64,000 nucleotides of DNA from Bacteroidota bacterium (GCA_020161395.1 JAIUOE010000002.1:1-64000), one strand, 5' to 3'; positions 47,692 through 57,246 are shown, numbered from the stretch's first letter. The notes: generated by a model from the sequence alone, not told the origin. Translations and numbers: made by a program.

Positions 47692-48264
47692 TCAGTTCAG
47701 ATACAGTATCCAAAAGACCACCGGAACAAGGATACCTGCAGCCAGTATCCACTTCCCTCTCCCCTGAAGACCGTTTTTTCCTTTTACCATTATAACTCCT
47801 GATATAGCGAGGAACGCAAGCAGGACGGCAAAAACATCCGCAACCCATGTCCAGATTTTCTTCGGTTTGTTCAAATGCAGAAAATTTACTTCCTTCAAAA
47901 CCGGTTTTCCACTCGTTGTTTCAATCGACAGTTCACCCGTCGCCATGTTAAAATCGATCACTTTTCCCTCAAAAAAGAGTTTGATCTTTTCATCGGATTC
48001 AGAGAAAGTCTCCATCGGTTTCTCTTTTATTTTCAGATGTGCAAGCACTATGCTGTCTATCTTCTCAGAAGCCCAATAAACACGAGGAAGTGTATCAGCC
48101 TTTAAGACCTCGGTTGTGATGCTGTAGCTTGGGTTCCAGTCATCGATATGATTTACCGCAACCCCTGAAATTGCATAAATAATTGTCAGCCCCGCAATAA
48201 AATAACCGATATCCCTGTGCCATTTTCGTAAAAATATCCTTATTTTCTTCTCTCCCTCACTCAT
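47692..48264 (-). CDS. PepSY-associated membrane protein
   Basis: A 190-residue inner-membrane protein with helices at about 18-38, 142-162 and 170-188. The N-terminal KWHRDIGYFIAGLTIIYAISG and the later FLHLNKPKKIWTWVADVFAVLLAFLAISG are the PepSY-associated TM pattern; the histidines in WHRD and FLHL may bind haem, as in related oxidoreductases. GGAGAAG precedes the ATG. Iron or electron-transfer roles are typical of the family, not shown here. Confidence 0.85.
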   Translation of the reverse strand: MSEGEKKIRIFLRKWHRDIGYFIAGLTIIYAISGVAVNHIDDWNPSYSITTEVLKADTLPRVYWASEKIDSIVLAHLKIKEKPMETFSESDEKIKLFFEGKVIDFNMATGELSIETTSGKPVLKEVNFLHLNKPKKIWTWVADVFAVLLAFLAISGVIMVKGKNGLQGRGKWILAAGILVPVVFWILYLN

Positions 48265-48277
48265 ATTCTTCTCCGGA

Positions 48278-48320
48278 AATTAAAAAAAAAGTCTTACACC
48301 CTTTTAGAGTGCAAGACCTT
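48278..48320 (-). terminator. Terminator after the DUF4920 gene
   Basis: On the minus strand GTCTTGCAC pairs with GTGTAAGAC (one G-T pair), followed by TTTTTTTTT. Confidence 0.8.
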
Positions 48321-48341
48321 AAAGAAAGGCAGTTAAGCCTC

Positions 48342-48806
48342 TTAAAATATTTTGGCGCCGATGCCTTTGATTCTGTAAACAGTTTTACCCGATTTGATGG
48401 TGGAAGGGTCAAATTTTGTCCCCTGTTCTTCAGCTTTGTGCTGCTCTGCTTCAATCAACTCCTCTTTTGTATAGACGAGTTCTTCCACTTCACCTTCGAC
48501 CAAAGCTTTATGTCCCTTTTTGCTTACCGGGAACACAATAACGCCATCTTCAACTTTGATTTTGATTTTCTGACCTTTTTTATCACCGGAGATTTCCATC
48601 CAACAGCCTCTTTTTTCACATACATCTAGTATAGTGCCTTCCACGAGGACTTTTTTACCTATATATTTTTTAGGAGAATCGAGAATTGTCGAAATCTTTG
48701 TTTTTGTTTTAAGAGTTGTTCCTTTTCCGTAAACATCACCTTTTTGTGAATAAGCAACTCCGGAAAGAATGCATAATGCTAAAATGAAGCTAAATACAGC
48801 TTTCAT
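48342..48806 (-). CDS. DUF4920 domain exported protein
   Basis: A 154-residue protein: signal peptide 1-20 (ending AYSQ), then an OB-like domain with KKYIGKKVLVEGTILDVCEK and RGCWMEI, the DUF4920 core with its paired cysteines (CEKRGCW). The ATG at 48806 follows AAGGATT and starts the signal peptide; the upstream frame to 48866 is not needed. The family is periplasmic and of unknown function, sometimes proposed to bind metal or haem. Confidence 0.85.
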   Translation of the reverse strand: MKAVFSFILALCILSGVAYSQKGDVYGKGTTLKTKTKISTILDSPKKYIGKKVLVEGTILDVCEKRGCWMEISGDKKGQKIKIKVEDGVIVFPVSKKGHKALVEGEVEELVYTKEELIEAEQHKAEEQGTKFDPSTIKSGKTVYRIKGIGAKIF

Positions 48807-48910
48807 GTTTAATCCTTTTTTTAATGATTGATTGTTCAAATATAATCTAAAATTTTTGTTTCTCATTTCCCTTTTGACATCAGCTTTTGAAGAATGGTTT
48901 AACCAGGATA

Positions 48911-51757
48911 TCAGCCTGTATCTTCTGCGACCAGCAATTCCTGAATGAATGTTGTAAACTTTACCATATCCAGGGGTTTCGTGTGGAAAAAGTCGAAACC
49001 TTCATCAATAATCCTCATTTTATCGTTATTCAATGCATACCCTGTCACTGCGATAAACGGAATATGTTCGTATCCGGGGAGACTTCTTATCCTCTTCATT
49101 GTATCCACCCCGTCTATGCCCTCTCCAAGGTTGATATCCATGATGACTACCGAATATTTTTTCTCTGTTGCCATCCTGACAGCAGCTTCCCCGCTCCTTA
49201 CGGTATCAACGGTGCAAATCCGTCTCAGGTACAGAGCTATCACATCAGAATTTATTTTGCTGTCCTCGACAAGAAGTATTTCGTTCATATTCGATTTTTG
49301 CAATTGCCTGTTAAACTGCTTTATCAGTTCCTTGTCACCGGAGTCATCATTCGGCACGCCGTCGGGTTGCAGAACAATAGTTAGTGAAGTTCTTTTACCA
49401 GGTACACTTTCGATTTTTATTGTACCACCCAGCTTCTTCAGAATCTCTTTTGTTATCTTTAGTCCAAATCCACCGGCAGGCATTGCTTTGGAAATGTCGG
49501 CAGTGAAAGACCCCGCCTCCCTGAAAATTGAATCGATTATCTCTTTTTTGATTCCGGGACCGGTATCTGTCACCCTGATTAGAAGTTCATCCGACTCACC
49601 AGGTGTTCTCATCACTTCCACTCTTATCGAGCCTTCTGTTGTAAACCTGACGGCATTGTCGAGAAGATTGCCCGTGGCTTTTGCTATTAATCCGGCATCA
49701 GTTACTATTTTTATCCCCTCCTGCACATAAGTATCAAACCGAAGACCTTTGTCCTCTGCCGTCTCTTTGTAATAGGCAAATATTTCCTGAAGTGCTGCTC
49801 CGATATCTGTAAGCCTCAAATCCACCCGCCATGAATCCTTTTCCATATCGAGGATATTGGCAACCGAGTCAAGTTTTTTGATCACCCTGTCCGCAGAGTG
49901 CTTTATTGATTTCAACAATTTTCGCTGATTGTAATCAGTAACTTCAGATATCAGTACATCAAGAAATCCTGTAATCCCGTTCAGAGGATCCCTGATTTCC
50001 AGACCCAGATTTTCGAGAATCGCCACTTTCTCCCTGTGGAGCAGATCAAAATTATCCCGTTGCTTCCTGATGTCACTTTCAAGTTTTTTACGCGAAGTCA
50101 CATCCTGCTTATATGCAACAAGTTTATCAATAGCTCCGCTTCTGTCTTTTATTGCAGAAATGGAGGCAGAATCCCAATAGTGGCTGCCGTCTTTCTTTTT
50201 GTTGATTATGTCACCCTGCCAAATTTCACCCGAAAGAACAACTTTCCACAGATTTTCATAGAACTGTGGCGGTAAAACACCCGATTTAAGTATCGAAGGT
50301 TTCTGTCCCAGCATCTCCTCCGGCAAGTAACCTGTGATATCGGCAATTCGCTTATTGATATATTTGATGATGCCTGAAGGGTCGGTTACGACAATTCCGA
50401 CAGGTGCCTGTTCAATAATTTCACGGAAGAAATCCGATTTTGTAAGTTCTTCATAATGCCAGGTCAGATCATGTGCCACACCGGTAATCATCGCAGGATT
50501 ACCTGCCTTGTCGAAATTCACCTCAACCACCGACCTGATATATCTGATTTTCTTTGTTTCAGGATCAATTATTCTGTAATCAACCGAGTAGCCTTTGAAA
50601 TCATTAATCAATGATGTGGCTGCTTTTTCAACTTTTTCCCTGTCTTCAACGGCAATCAACTCATTCATCTTCGTCTGAAGGAATTTCAGTTCCTCAGGGT
50701 CGTCACGCATAACTCTTCGAATCCCGAAAAGATCGAAAATGTCATCGCTGATCCACACTTTCCCCTGATTCAGATCAATTTCCCAGTTTCCCGACAGAGT
50801 CAGTTTATTTAAGCGTGACATTCTTTCATAATTAACCCGGTCCTCTATAAATTCTTTCTGCACCTCTCCCGGATAACGAAGAAGCAATATCCACCCGATG
50901 TGTCGTTCATCCTCTGCCTTTACAGGAGATATTACTCCCGTGATCGAACTTTCACGAACTCCGAATTTTAGCCGGGCGGTATTCCCGAGTCGGAAGTTTA
51001 AGCCCGACACCCTCACCTGTTCAAGAATTGATTTAAGATTCTGCCCCGTGTCAAGGTCGTCAATTTGTACTATGTCAGTCAGCTTTTTGTTCACAAACTG
51101 GTCATACGACAGATCAAGCGTCACTTCTGCACTATAGTTAAGATAGGTTACAACTCCGCTTTTATCTACCATGATCAGCGGGTCACCGACAGCAGCTATG
51201 GCAGAACCCAGATCCTTGTTCGATTTAGTCAGGCTGTCGATTTCGGAGTATCGAAGTGAAAAATCCCTCTGACTAGCGAAACACCCAAGAAGGAGCCCGT
51301 TGTTATCGTAAATGTTTACAAACTCGGTCTCAATCCAGATCTGCATCCCGGGAGAAATCTCCTCCGAAGTTTCGAGGTGCAGCCAGCCGGTCTTCAAAAG
51401 TTTTCTCCAGGCAGACTTCCCGCTCTTTACATCATAATAGAAATATCTCTCGGGCGAAACACCCATAAGATTTCCGTGGAAACCGGGATTTAATTCCGTA
51501 GCCCGTTTGTTGAAAATGGTGATCTGTTGAGTTTTGAAGATATGTTCGAAGAGCTGGGGATCCTCATTTTCGGGGTCCCATTCGACAGGTTGATTCAGCA
51601 TCATGGCAAAAAAGCCGTCGGGTGATGCTTCAAAAAGAAGTCTTAAGATATAATTGGTGTAGGGTTCTGTATGAACAGAACTGATTTTAGGCAGTATTCC
51701 GTCAGAATTTTTGGCAGGGTTTATCACTGTTGCCCTTCTTGACCTCGCTTCGTCCAT
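48911..51757 (-). CDS. PAS-rich hybrid histidine kinase lacking the acceptor histidine
   Basis: A 948-residue cytoplasmic signalling protein: N-terminal unassigned region, PAS domains (about 175-290, 330-430 and 440-560), a HisKA-like helix, an HATPase domain (about 680-800) and a C-terminal receiver (about 830-945). In the H-box the usual SHEIRTP reads GLEIRDP (about 583-589), so leucine replaces the phospho-accepting histidine. The ATP-binding boxes remain (LLDNAVRF, DTGPGI, GGFGLKI) and the receiver keeps D in VIMDINLG and K in HTKPLD. ATG at 51757 follows GAGGCGG, 10 bp after the lipoprotein gene. It probably senses and regulates by binding rather than autophosphorylation. Confidence 0.87.
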   Translation of the reverse strand: MDEARSRRATVINPAKNSDGILPKISSVHTEPYTNYILRLLFEASPDGFFAMMLNQPVEWDPENEDPQLFEHIFKTQQITIFNKRATELNPGFHGNLMGVSPERYFYYDVKSGKSAWRKLLKTGWLHLETSEEISPGMQIWIETEFVNIYDNNGLLLGCFASQRDFSLRYSEIDSLTKSNKDLGSAIAAVGDPLIMVDKSGVVTYLNYSAEVTLDLSYDQFVNKKLTDIVQIDDLDTGQNLKSILEQVRVSGLNFRLGNTARLKFGVRESSITGVISPVKAEDERHIGWILLLRYPGEVQKEFIEDRVNYERMSRLNKLTLSGNWEIDLNQGKVWISDDIFDLFGIRRVMRDDPEELKFLQTKMNELIAVEDREKVEKAATSLINDFKGYSVDYRIIDPETKKIRYIRSVVEVNFDKAGNPAMITGVAHDLTWHYEELTKSDFFREIIEQAPVGIVVTDPSGIIKYINKRIADITGYLPEEMLGQKPSILKSGVLPPQFYENLWKVVLSGEIWQGDIINKKKDGSHYWDSASISAIKDRSGAIDKLVAYKQDVTSRKKLESDIRKQRDNFDLLHREKVAILENLGLEIRDPLNGITGFLDVLISEVTDYNQRKLLKSIKHSADRVIKKLDSVANILDMEKDSWRVDLRLTDIGAALQEIFAYYKETAEDKGLRFDTYVQEGIKIVTDAGLIAKATGNLLDNAVRFTTEGSIRVEVMRTPGESDELLIRVTDTGPGIKKEIIDSIFREAGSFTADISKAMPAGGFGLKITKEILKKLGGTIKIESVPGKRTSLTIVLQPDGVPNDDSGDKELIKQFNRQLQKSNMNEILLVEDSKINSDVIALYLRRICTVDTVRSGEAAVRMATEKKYSVVIMDINLGEGIDGVDTMKRIRSLPGYEHIPFIAVTGYALNNDKMRIIDEGFDFFHTKPLDMVKFTTFIQELLVAEDTG

Positions 51758-51767
51758 AAAACCGCCT

Positions 51768-52190
51768 CTATTCCTTAATGTAAATGGAAGTGAAACCAAT
51801 TCCCTGCGATTCAGGGTTATGTGACCAGCTTTTGTCATTTCCGGTACTGATAAAGTATATTCCCGGTTTTAATTTAATGTCAGGCTCCACTTCCCATAAA
51901 GCGGACGCTACACTATTCCGCCCGGGCTTTCCCTCAGCCTGCCACTTCCCGATCACTTTTCCCGGTCTGTCGGTCAGAATTATCTCACCCGCAGGGGCTC
52001 CCTTTCCGTCATTCCAGTGGAAAGTTCTGATTTTTGCTATCTCAATCTCCGAATACACTTCAAACTGAAAAGGCATCGCTGCCCCCTGAGTTACAGGAGA
52101 ATTATTCTCATTAGAATAAGCCTTTTTCACATTCGAAGAACAGCCCGCAAGCAAAAGAGGCAAAAGGAAAACAAACACTTTATATTTCAT
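51768..52190 (-). CDS. Small lipoprotein of unknown function
   Basis: A 140-residue envelope lipoprotein: MKYKVFVFLLPLLLAGCSS is a complete lipoprotein signal. The rest looks like one beta-sandwich (FEVYSEIEIAKIRTFHW, GEIILTDRPGKVIGKW, LKPGIYFIS). I chose the ATG at 52190 for the signal peptide; an ATG at 52199 is equally possible. It is co-transcribed with the hybrid kinase 10 bp downstream. Confidence 0.75.
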   Translation of the reverse strand: MKYKVFVFLLPLLLAGCSSNVKKAYSNENNSPVTQGAAMPFQFEVYSEIEIAKIRTFHWNDGKGAPAGEIILTDRPGKVIGKWQAEGKPGRNSVASALWEVEPDIKLKPGIYFISTGNDKSWSHNPESQGIGFTSIYIKE

Positions 52191-52332
52191 TAATGGCATA
52201 CCGCTAAAATTCATACAATCCGAAAAGATAATTTACTTCATTTAACTGAAATAATTAAATTATTTTTAGACCGGTGCGGAATAGGTCACAATATTGAAGT
52301 TTGAGGTTTGAGGTTTGAATCCTGAATTTTGT

Positions 52333-52523
52333 TTCTACCAACATGTAACCCCGCTCCGGGGGTAATTAAGGATGGGTGGATTCCCTTCTACCAACATGTA
52401 ACCCCGCTCCGGGGGTAATTAAGGATGGGTGGATTCCCTTCTACCAACATGTAACCCCGCTCCGGGGGTAATTAAGGATGGGTGGATTACCTTCTACCAA
52501 CATGTAACCCCGCTCCGGGGGAA
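52333..52523. repeat. 53-bp tandem repeat, 3.6 copies
   Basis: Starts at 52333, 52386, 52439 and 52492 give an exact 53-bp period. Each unit holds CTACCAACATGTAACCCCGC and the hairpin CCCCGCTCCGGGG. Copies are almost identical, which suggests recent expansion. There are no unique spacers. Confidence 0.9.
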
Positions 52524-52596
52524 ATATCCTTCGCATCCTTATTGATCTTGATTATCGTGTTCAATGAAGATGTCGCCGCAAGGGTGTCATTGGTCG

Positions 52597-52636
52597 GCAG
52601 GACAATCGAGACGATTGTCGCTCCTTTTCCGAAATC
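52597..52636. repeat. Dispersed palindrome, copy 4
   Basis: GACAATCGAGACGATTGTC followed by GCTCCTTTTCCGAAATC, the best preserved copy of the family. Confidence 0.75.
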
Positions 52637-52796
52637 AAAGCTTTTCTCTTATCCGTGAGATCTGTGATAAATCCGTGGAACCATTAACCATCCGTGGAAC
52701 CTTCCTCCTCTGCGAAATTCCGTCTAATCTGCGTGTACCGTGCCCGCCGTGGTGGGTCTGCGTCCCAAAAACAGCTAATAGTTCATAGTTCATAGA

Positions 52797-54317
52797 TCAT
52801 AGCTGTTTCTTCTCCAGCGTCTTGTTCCCTACCCCGTGGCAAGCGCTGCACTTCTGGGTTTTGAAGGAAACTTCTATACCACCGGGATGGGTGAATTCAA
52901 GACCCTGCATTGATATTTGTGATCCTTTTTGCGGAGTGGTTTGAGCAAGAAGGACATGACAACTGTTGCAGTCGTTTGTCAGGACTTTCCCGTCGTCGGT
53001 GACATGATTGCCGTCGTGGCAGCGGAAGCAGCCATCGTAGTTCATGTGTCCGAGGTTGTTGGGATAATGTCTCCAGCTTACCCGCATTTCTGGGAAGTAG
53101 TTACGGGAATATATTTTTTGCACTTCTTTTATCGCGATGGCTATTTTTTGTCCGTTTTTCTTTGCGATTTCCGGATAGTTGTTTTTATAGAAGTTTGTGA
53201 TTGTGGAGGCAATTTTCGATTGTGCCTCGTCCTTTGTCTGGTAGGTGGCATCAAGTGCCTGAGTGGTTACACTTTTGATGTATGGAAGTGTGGAGTCAAT
53301 AACGCCGCGGGACATCGAGATGTTAATTATGCGGCTTGGCTCGTTATAGATGTGTGCCGGTCTGTTGTGGCAGTCGATACAATCCATTTTCCTTATTTCT
53401 TCACTTCCTTCTGTGGCTTTTTTGGACTTACCTCTCACCTTGTAAATCGTTTCCTTGCCCGTTTCTTTGTTCACGGCTTTTACCCAGTCAATTGTCTGAC
53501 GGGTATGATCTGTAGCCGTGTAGTAAATGTCATTGGCTATGTCCATGTGCCAGTGGATACCGTTTCTGTTGCCAAGTTCGGTGTTTCCCCCACCGACTCT
53601 CATGAGGAGAGTAAGCGAAGATTTTGTGTTTTTTTCGTCTGAAAGATAGTAGTCGAGATCAACTTTCTTTTCGCTGAAGAAGTGTTTGGGCCAGTGGCAC
53701 TGTTCACATGTTTCCTGAGCGGGACGCAAATTCTCGATCGGAGTCGGAATTGGTCTTGAATATTTATTGAAAGTAACCGAGTAAAGCTGATAGGAACCCG
53801 ATATTTTGGCTCTTACAAACCAGCCCGCTCCCTCGCCTATGTGACACTTCACGCATCCTACTTTGGAGTGGGGCGAATTTTTGTAGGCTGTGTATTCCGG
53901 TTCCATTACCGTGTGGCAGACAGTACCGCAAAATTCATCTGAGTCGGTGTATTCATACGCCTTAAAACTTCCAAAAGCGGAAAAGAGAAGCAGGAAGATG
54001 GTGCCAACCGAGAAAAAGATTGTGGCGGTCAGTTGCTTTGGATCGTTCAAATCAATTTTTGGGAATTTCCTCGCTTTGAAATCGATTTGTTTCGACCGCT
54101 TGTGTTCCCTGTACCATCCGTAGGCGATGATGATCAGTCCGGTTATAAGAAAAACAGGTAAAATCACGAAAGCGATGATGCCCATGTAGGGTTTATGAAC
54201 CTCGCTGAATGACTCAATAATCATGAGGAAAATGATCAATCCAAAACTTATCCCTGCGAGAACAGCTCCGCCGATCGAGATTGGATTGTAAACTGAGGTT
54301 GGAAATATCTTTTTCAT
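52797..54317 (-). CDS. NapC/NirT-like membrane multihaem cytochrome c, seven haem motifs
   Basis: A 506-residue inner-membrane cytochrome. Helices at about 13-33, 44-68 and 97-119, then a periplasmic haem domain. Motifs in order: CGTVCH (a CX3CH form), CVKCH, CEQCH, CIDCH, CFRCH, CNSCH and CSACH. The first two with EPEYTAYKNSPH are typical of NapC/NirT quinol dehydrogenases, so it probably passes electrons from the quinone pool to periplasmic partners. The 13-haem cytochrome gene lies 17 bp upstream on the same strand, a likely redox partner. The last codons overlap a short intergenic repeat. Confidence 0.9.
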   Translation of the reverse strand: MKKIFPTSVYNPISIGGAVLAGISFGLIIFLMIIESFSEVHKPYMGIIAFVILPVFLITGLIIIAYGWYREHKRSKQIDFKARKFPKIDLNDPKQLTATIFFSVGTIFLLLFSAFGSFKAYEYTDSDEFCGTVCHTVMEPEYTAYKNSPHSKVGCVKCHIGEGAGWFVRAKISGSYQLYSVTFNKYSRPIPTPIENLRPAQETCEQCHWPKHFFSEKKVDLDYYLSDEKNTKSSLTLLMRVGGGNTELGNRNGIHWHMDIANDIYYTATDHTRQTIDWVKAVNKETGKETIYKVRGKSKKATEGSEEIRKMDCIDCHNRPAHIYNEPSRIINISMSRGVIDSTLPYIKSVTTQALDATYQTKDEAQSKIASTITNFYKNNYPEIAKKNGQKIAIAIKEVQKIYSRNYFPEMRVSWRHYPNNLGHMNYDGCFRCHDGNHVTDDGKVLTNDCNSCHVLLAQTTPQKGSQISMQGLEFTHPGGIEVSFKTQKCSACHGVGNKTLEKKQL

Positions 54318-54334
54318 CCTGGCTCTTTCAAATT

Positions 54335-55759
54335 TTATTTATCGTTCCGTGAAGTGTCTGTTTTCTTTTTTCTGCGGATAAAAATGAATCCGGCGATCAA
54401 AGCGATTCCCATCAGAATAAAAGCAACCATTAGAAATGTGCTTCCTTTATCCGAAGTTGGGGTTTCCTCTTTTTTCTCAACCGTTTTCACCGGTTTATCA
54501 GCAACTTTGTGAATCGTGCCGGAGATGAAATCGGTTTCTGCTCCAGGGTGACACTTCCCGCAGGTTGCTTGTAGATTTTTCTTGTTTACTGATGAACCGG
54601 CATCTTTTGAATTGATAATCTTGTGTGGTCCGTGACAACTTGCACAGTTCGATACAGTAACCTTGTTGTCTTTTACTTCTATGCCGTGATAATTATTTTT
54701 CGAAACTTTGGTTTTGTTGTTCGAGAGGGCATAATCAGGAGAAATCTCGACTGGCTGATGGCAACCGGCACAGACTTTTTCGGTCTTCACTTTGGCTGTT
54801 TCATGTTCATTATGACATGAGGAACAAACGGGAGCATCCTTCACTTTTTTATTAAAAGCATCAAAATGGACGCTTGAAGAATAATCCGCCTTGATATCTT
54901 TATGGCAGGCACCACATGTATTAGGTATGTTGCCGGCAAATACATTCGAAGCCTGATCCTCTTTGCCCTTTACTTTGTGGCTTCCATGACAATCGACACA
55001 TGAAGCAGCTTCCCCGTTACCTCCCTTTATAAGTTTTGAGTGGGTGCTTGAATCAGCGTTCGAGATAAACTTTTTATTGAAAGCAAATCTTGAAGTTACG
55101 GCAGTTACATTATTGTGACAGGAGAGACACAAATTCTGCTGAGCGGATTTGAGTCTGACCTTATCAGTCCCGTAACTTCCTGTTGTAATCTGTTCCTTGT
55201 GGCAGGTAATGCAACCCGGCTTTTCATTGGCACCGGTTCCGTATCCATGGATACTGTAGTAAAAATCCCCGTTTTGAACAGTGTGGCACTTGGCGCAAAC
55301 TGCAATTGAATTGGTTCTACCGATATTTTTGAAAGGCTTTGCATCATGAGTGCCGTGACACGACTTGCAACTTACATCTTTCCCCTCTGCCAGCGGTTTT
55401 GCATAGAACATTTGAGGATGGAAAAGGTGTCTTATTTTGGCATCTTTATGGCAGGTCATACAATCGATTGGCTGGATGTTCTCCTTGTGAGGCATTTCTT
55501 CAGGATTAAATCCCGCATGACATGAAACGCATTCAAGTTTTTTGTGGGGTGAAGCAGCCAGAATCTTCTCATCAACGAACAGTGATCTCTGTTTTCCGTT
55601 GCGCTCCATCGTCAGGGTGTTGTCTGAATGGCAGGCAAGACAGTCATCATTTGATGAAGTGGAAAACTTTCCTTTGTTGTCGGCAATCAGATTGATCTGA
55701 AAAAAGAGTATGATCAGGAAAAACGATGCAGACAAGTAAAGATGTTTGAAGTTTGTCAT
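54335..55759 (-). CDS. Periplasmic 13-haem cytochrome c with C-terminal membrane anchor
   Basis: A 474-residue protein with signal peptide (about 1-26), thirteen CXXCH motifs between about residues 40 and 410 (first DDCLACHSD, last ATCGKCHPG), many CHGxH pairs supplying distal ligands, and one C-terminal helix (about 440-460) followed by RRKKK. The N-terminal module (SNDDCLACHSD ... RNGK ... SLFV ... HAGF) is homologous to that of the 19-haem protein at 57557. It is the first gene of a pair with the NapC/NirT-like gene. An electron carrier across the periplasm is the likely role. Confidence 0.9.
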   Translation of the reverse strand: MTNFKHLYLSASFFLIILFFQINLIADNKGKFSTSSNDDCLACHSDNTLTMERNGKQRSLFVDEKILAASPHKKLECVSCHAGFNPEEMPHKENIQPIDCMTCHKDAKIRHLFHPQMFYAKPLAEGKDVSCKSCHGTHDAKPFKNIGRTNSIAVCAKCHTVQNGDFYYSIHGYGTGANEKPGCITCHKEQITTGSYGTDKVRLKSAQQNLCLSCHNNVTAVTSRFAFNKKFISNADSSTHSKLIKGGNGEAASCVDCHGSHKVKGKEDQASNVFAGNIPNTCGACHKDIKADYSSSVHFDAFNKKVKDAPVCSSCHNEHETAKVKTEKVCAGCHQPVEISPDYALSNNKTKVSKNNYHGIEVKDNKVTVSNCASCHGPHKIINSKDAGSSVNKKNLQATCGKCHPGAETDFISGTIHKVADKPVKTVEKKEETPTSDKGSTFLMVAFILMGIALIAGFIFIRRKKKTDTSRNDK

Positions 55760-56093
55760 AGTTGATCTTTAGTTTTATTTAAGAAAACGATTCGATTGTT
55801 ATCTGCTTTATGAAATATGAAACAACTTGTTCCGCAATAATTATGCCAAATTAAATCGCCTAAAATTACATTGTTTTGGCACCTGCGGATGAATGACATC
55901 TCACTTTTAAGAAAAAAGAAGACTTTAAATTCTTATTTGAAAGAATGACCGGTTTTTCCTTCACTTTCTAAGAGATTAAATAATGGGAATTTTGGGTAAA
56001 GAGGAATTTTATCTTTTGCAGAAAAGATATTTTATGTATAAATTACGCTCTGAAATCAACAATATCATTAAACGCTTTTCCGGAGCAAACAGA
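55760..56093. other. AT-rich divergent intergenic region
   Basis: Between the divergent 13-haem cytochrome and IMPDH-like genes. It is AT-rich and must hold both promoters, but I see no clear -33/-7 pair, operator or RNA. Part of it could be coding if the IMPDH-like gene starts at the ATG at 55983. Confidence 0.4.
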
Positions 56094-57188
56094 ATGCACA
56101 AAACCTATCTAACATTTGATGACATAAGCATTATCCCGAGAGTAAAATCGACAATCAACAGCAGAAGTGAGGTGGATCTGAGTGTCTCTCCGGTCGCCGA
56201 TACACTCTTGGATGCCCCAATTGTTGCCTCTCCCATGGATACTGTTTGTAACGGAAACATGGCAGCGAAGATGAATCAGTTTGGCCTGGTCGGACTTATT
56301 CATCGGTTTCAGCCGATCGAAAGTCAGAAAATCGAACTAAAAAACGCCATCGATATTGTTGTCGACTCGGAACTGAACAGTCGTGATCATGTAAATCTCG
56401 GAGTTGCCACAGGAGTTTCAGGTGATTATCAGGAACGACTGGGAGAGCTTGACTCCATCATGAGAAACTACCGGCTGAAGGAGAGAAAGGCAAAATTTTC
56501 GTTCTGGATCTGCTTTGATACCGCGAACGGTTTCTCCTCTCTCATGGAGAATGCCGTAAAATGGTACAATTCCGTTTATTCCGGCTACATCACCGTTGCC
56601 GGCAATGTCGCAAGCAAGGAAGGATACCTCTTTCTCAGTGATCTTGGAATCAATGTTGTACGAGTGGGAATTGGTGGCGGATCAGCCTGCAGCACTTCCA
56701 TAGCCACAGGAATTGGCGGCGGTCTTATCTCGATTCTTGAAGAAATAAGGGGAGTGAAACAGGAACACTGCCTCGTGATGGCTGACGGTGGCATCAGGTA
56801 TTCAGGTGATGTGGTGAAGTCGCTTGCTCTGGGAGCAGATCTCTGCATGCTCGGTCGACTTTTCGCAGGATTTGATGAATCACCCGGGGCAATTATTAAA
56901 GCAATTGACGGTAAAAAATACAAACTCTTTAGAGGACTTGCGTCAAAATCCGCTTCGGAAATTCTCGGTCAGCAGAAAAAAGCAGTGGAAGGTATCGAGA
57001 CGCTTGTGGAATACAAAGGTAGTATCGATGAGTTTGTTCAGGAATTTTTATACGGCATCAGGTCCGGCTTGAGTTACTGTGACTGCCGAAGTATTGGCGA
57101 GTTCAGAAATTATGTGGATACCACTGAGGATGTTATCGTGGTCAATTCCCAGAATGCATTTATTGAGAGAGTGCCAAAACTGGTTTAA
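56094..57188 (+). CDS. IMP dehydrogenase/GMP reductase family protein
   Basis: A 364-residue TIM-barrel enzyme of purine metabolism. TFDDISIIPR, the catalytic loop GIGGGSACSTS with its cysteine, MADGGIRYSGDVVKSLALGAD and the later GLASKSA segment fit the family. There is no CBS pair and the length is near that of GMP reductases, so reduction of GMP to IMP is more likely than IMPDH activity. I take the ATG at 56094 (GGAG 8 nt upstream); in-frame ATGs at 55983 and 56034 would add an N-terminal extension not typical of the family. Confidence 0.87.
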   Translation: MHKTYLTFDDISIIPRVKSTINSRSEVDLSVSPVADTLLDAPIVASPMDTVCNGNMAAKMNQFGLVGLIHRFQPIESQKIELKNAIDIVVDSELNSRDHVNLGVATGVSGDYQERLGELDSIMRNYRLKERKAKFSFWICFDTANGFSSLMENAVKWYNSVYSGYITVAGNVASKEGYLFLSDLGINVVRVGIGGGSACSTSIATGIGGGLISILEEIRGVKQEHCLVMADGGIRYSGDVVKSLALGADLCMLGRLFAGFDESPGAIIKAIDGKKYKLFRGLASKSASEILGQQKKAVEGIETLVEYKGSIDEFVQEFLYGIRSGLSYCDCRSIGEFRNYVDTTEDVIVVNSQNAFIERVPKLV

Positions 57189-57246
57189 TGCAGTAATCCA
57201 ATAATGCAGTAATCCAATAATCCAATAATCCAATAATTCAGTAATA
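57188..57246. repeat. AATCCAATA-type tandem repeat
   Basis: Short units (CAGTAATCCAATAATGCAG, then AATCCAATAATCC) immediately after the IMPDH-like stop codon, followed by an inverted TCCGG...CCGGA pair (about 57252-57270). Confidence 0.7.

Larger units (their letters stand above)
52191..52796. other. Gene-free stretch rich in repeats
   Basis: It contains a TTTGAGG-type repeat (52295-52330), the 53-bp tandem repeat (52333-52523), a TGTCGCCGCAAGGG segment shared with about 11357, the fourth dispersed palindrome (52597-52636), and a TAGTTCATAGTTCATAGATCAT repeat (as split units, 52778-52800) that runs into the stop codon of the next gene. I see no coding sequence. Confidence 0.65.

Noticed and set aside
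48945-49730. 261-codon antisense frame in the hybrid kinase gene
   Set aside because: A shadow of the receiver and ATPase coding region, with no recognisable protein features of its own.
52333-52523. CRISPR array
   Set aside because: The whole 53-bp unit repeats with no variable spacer.
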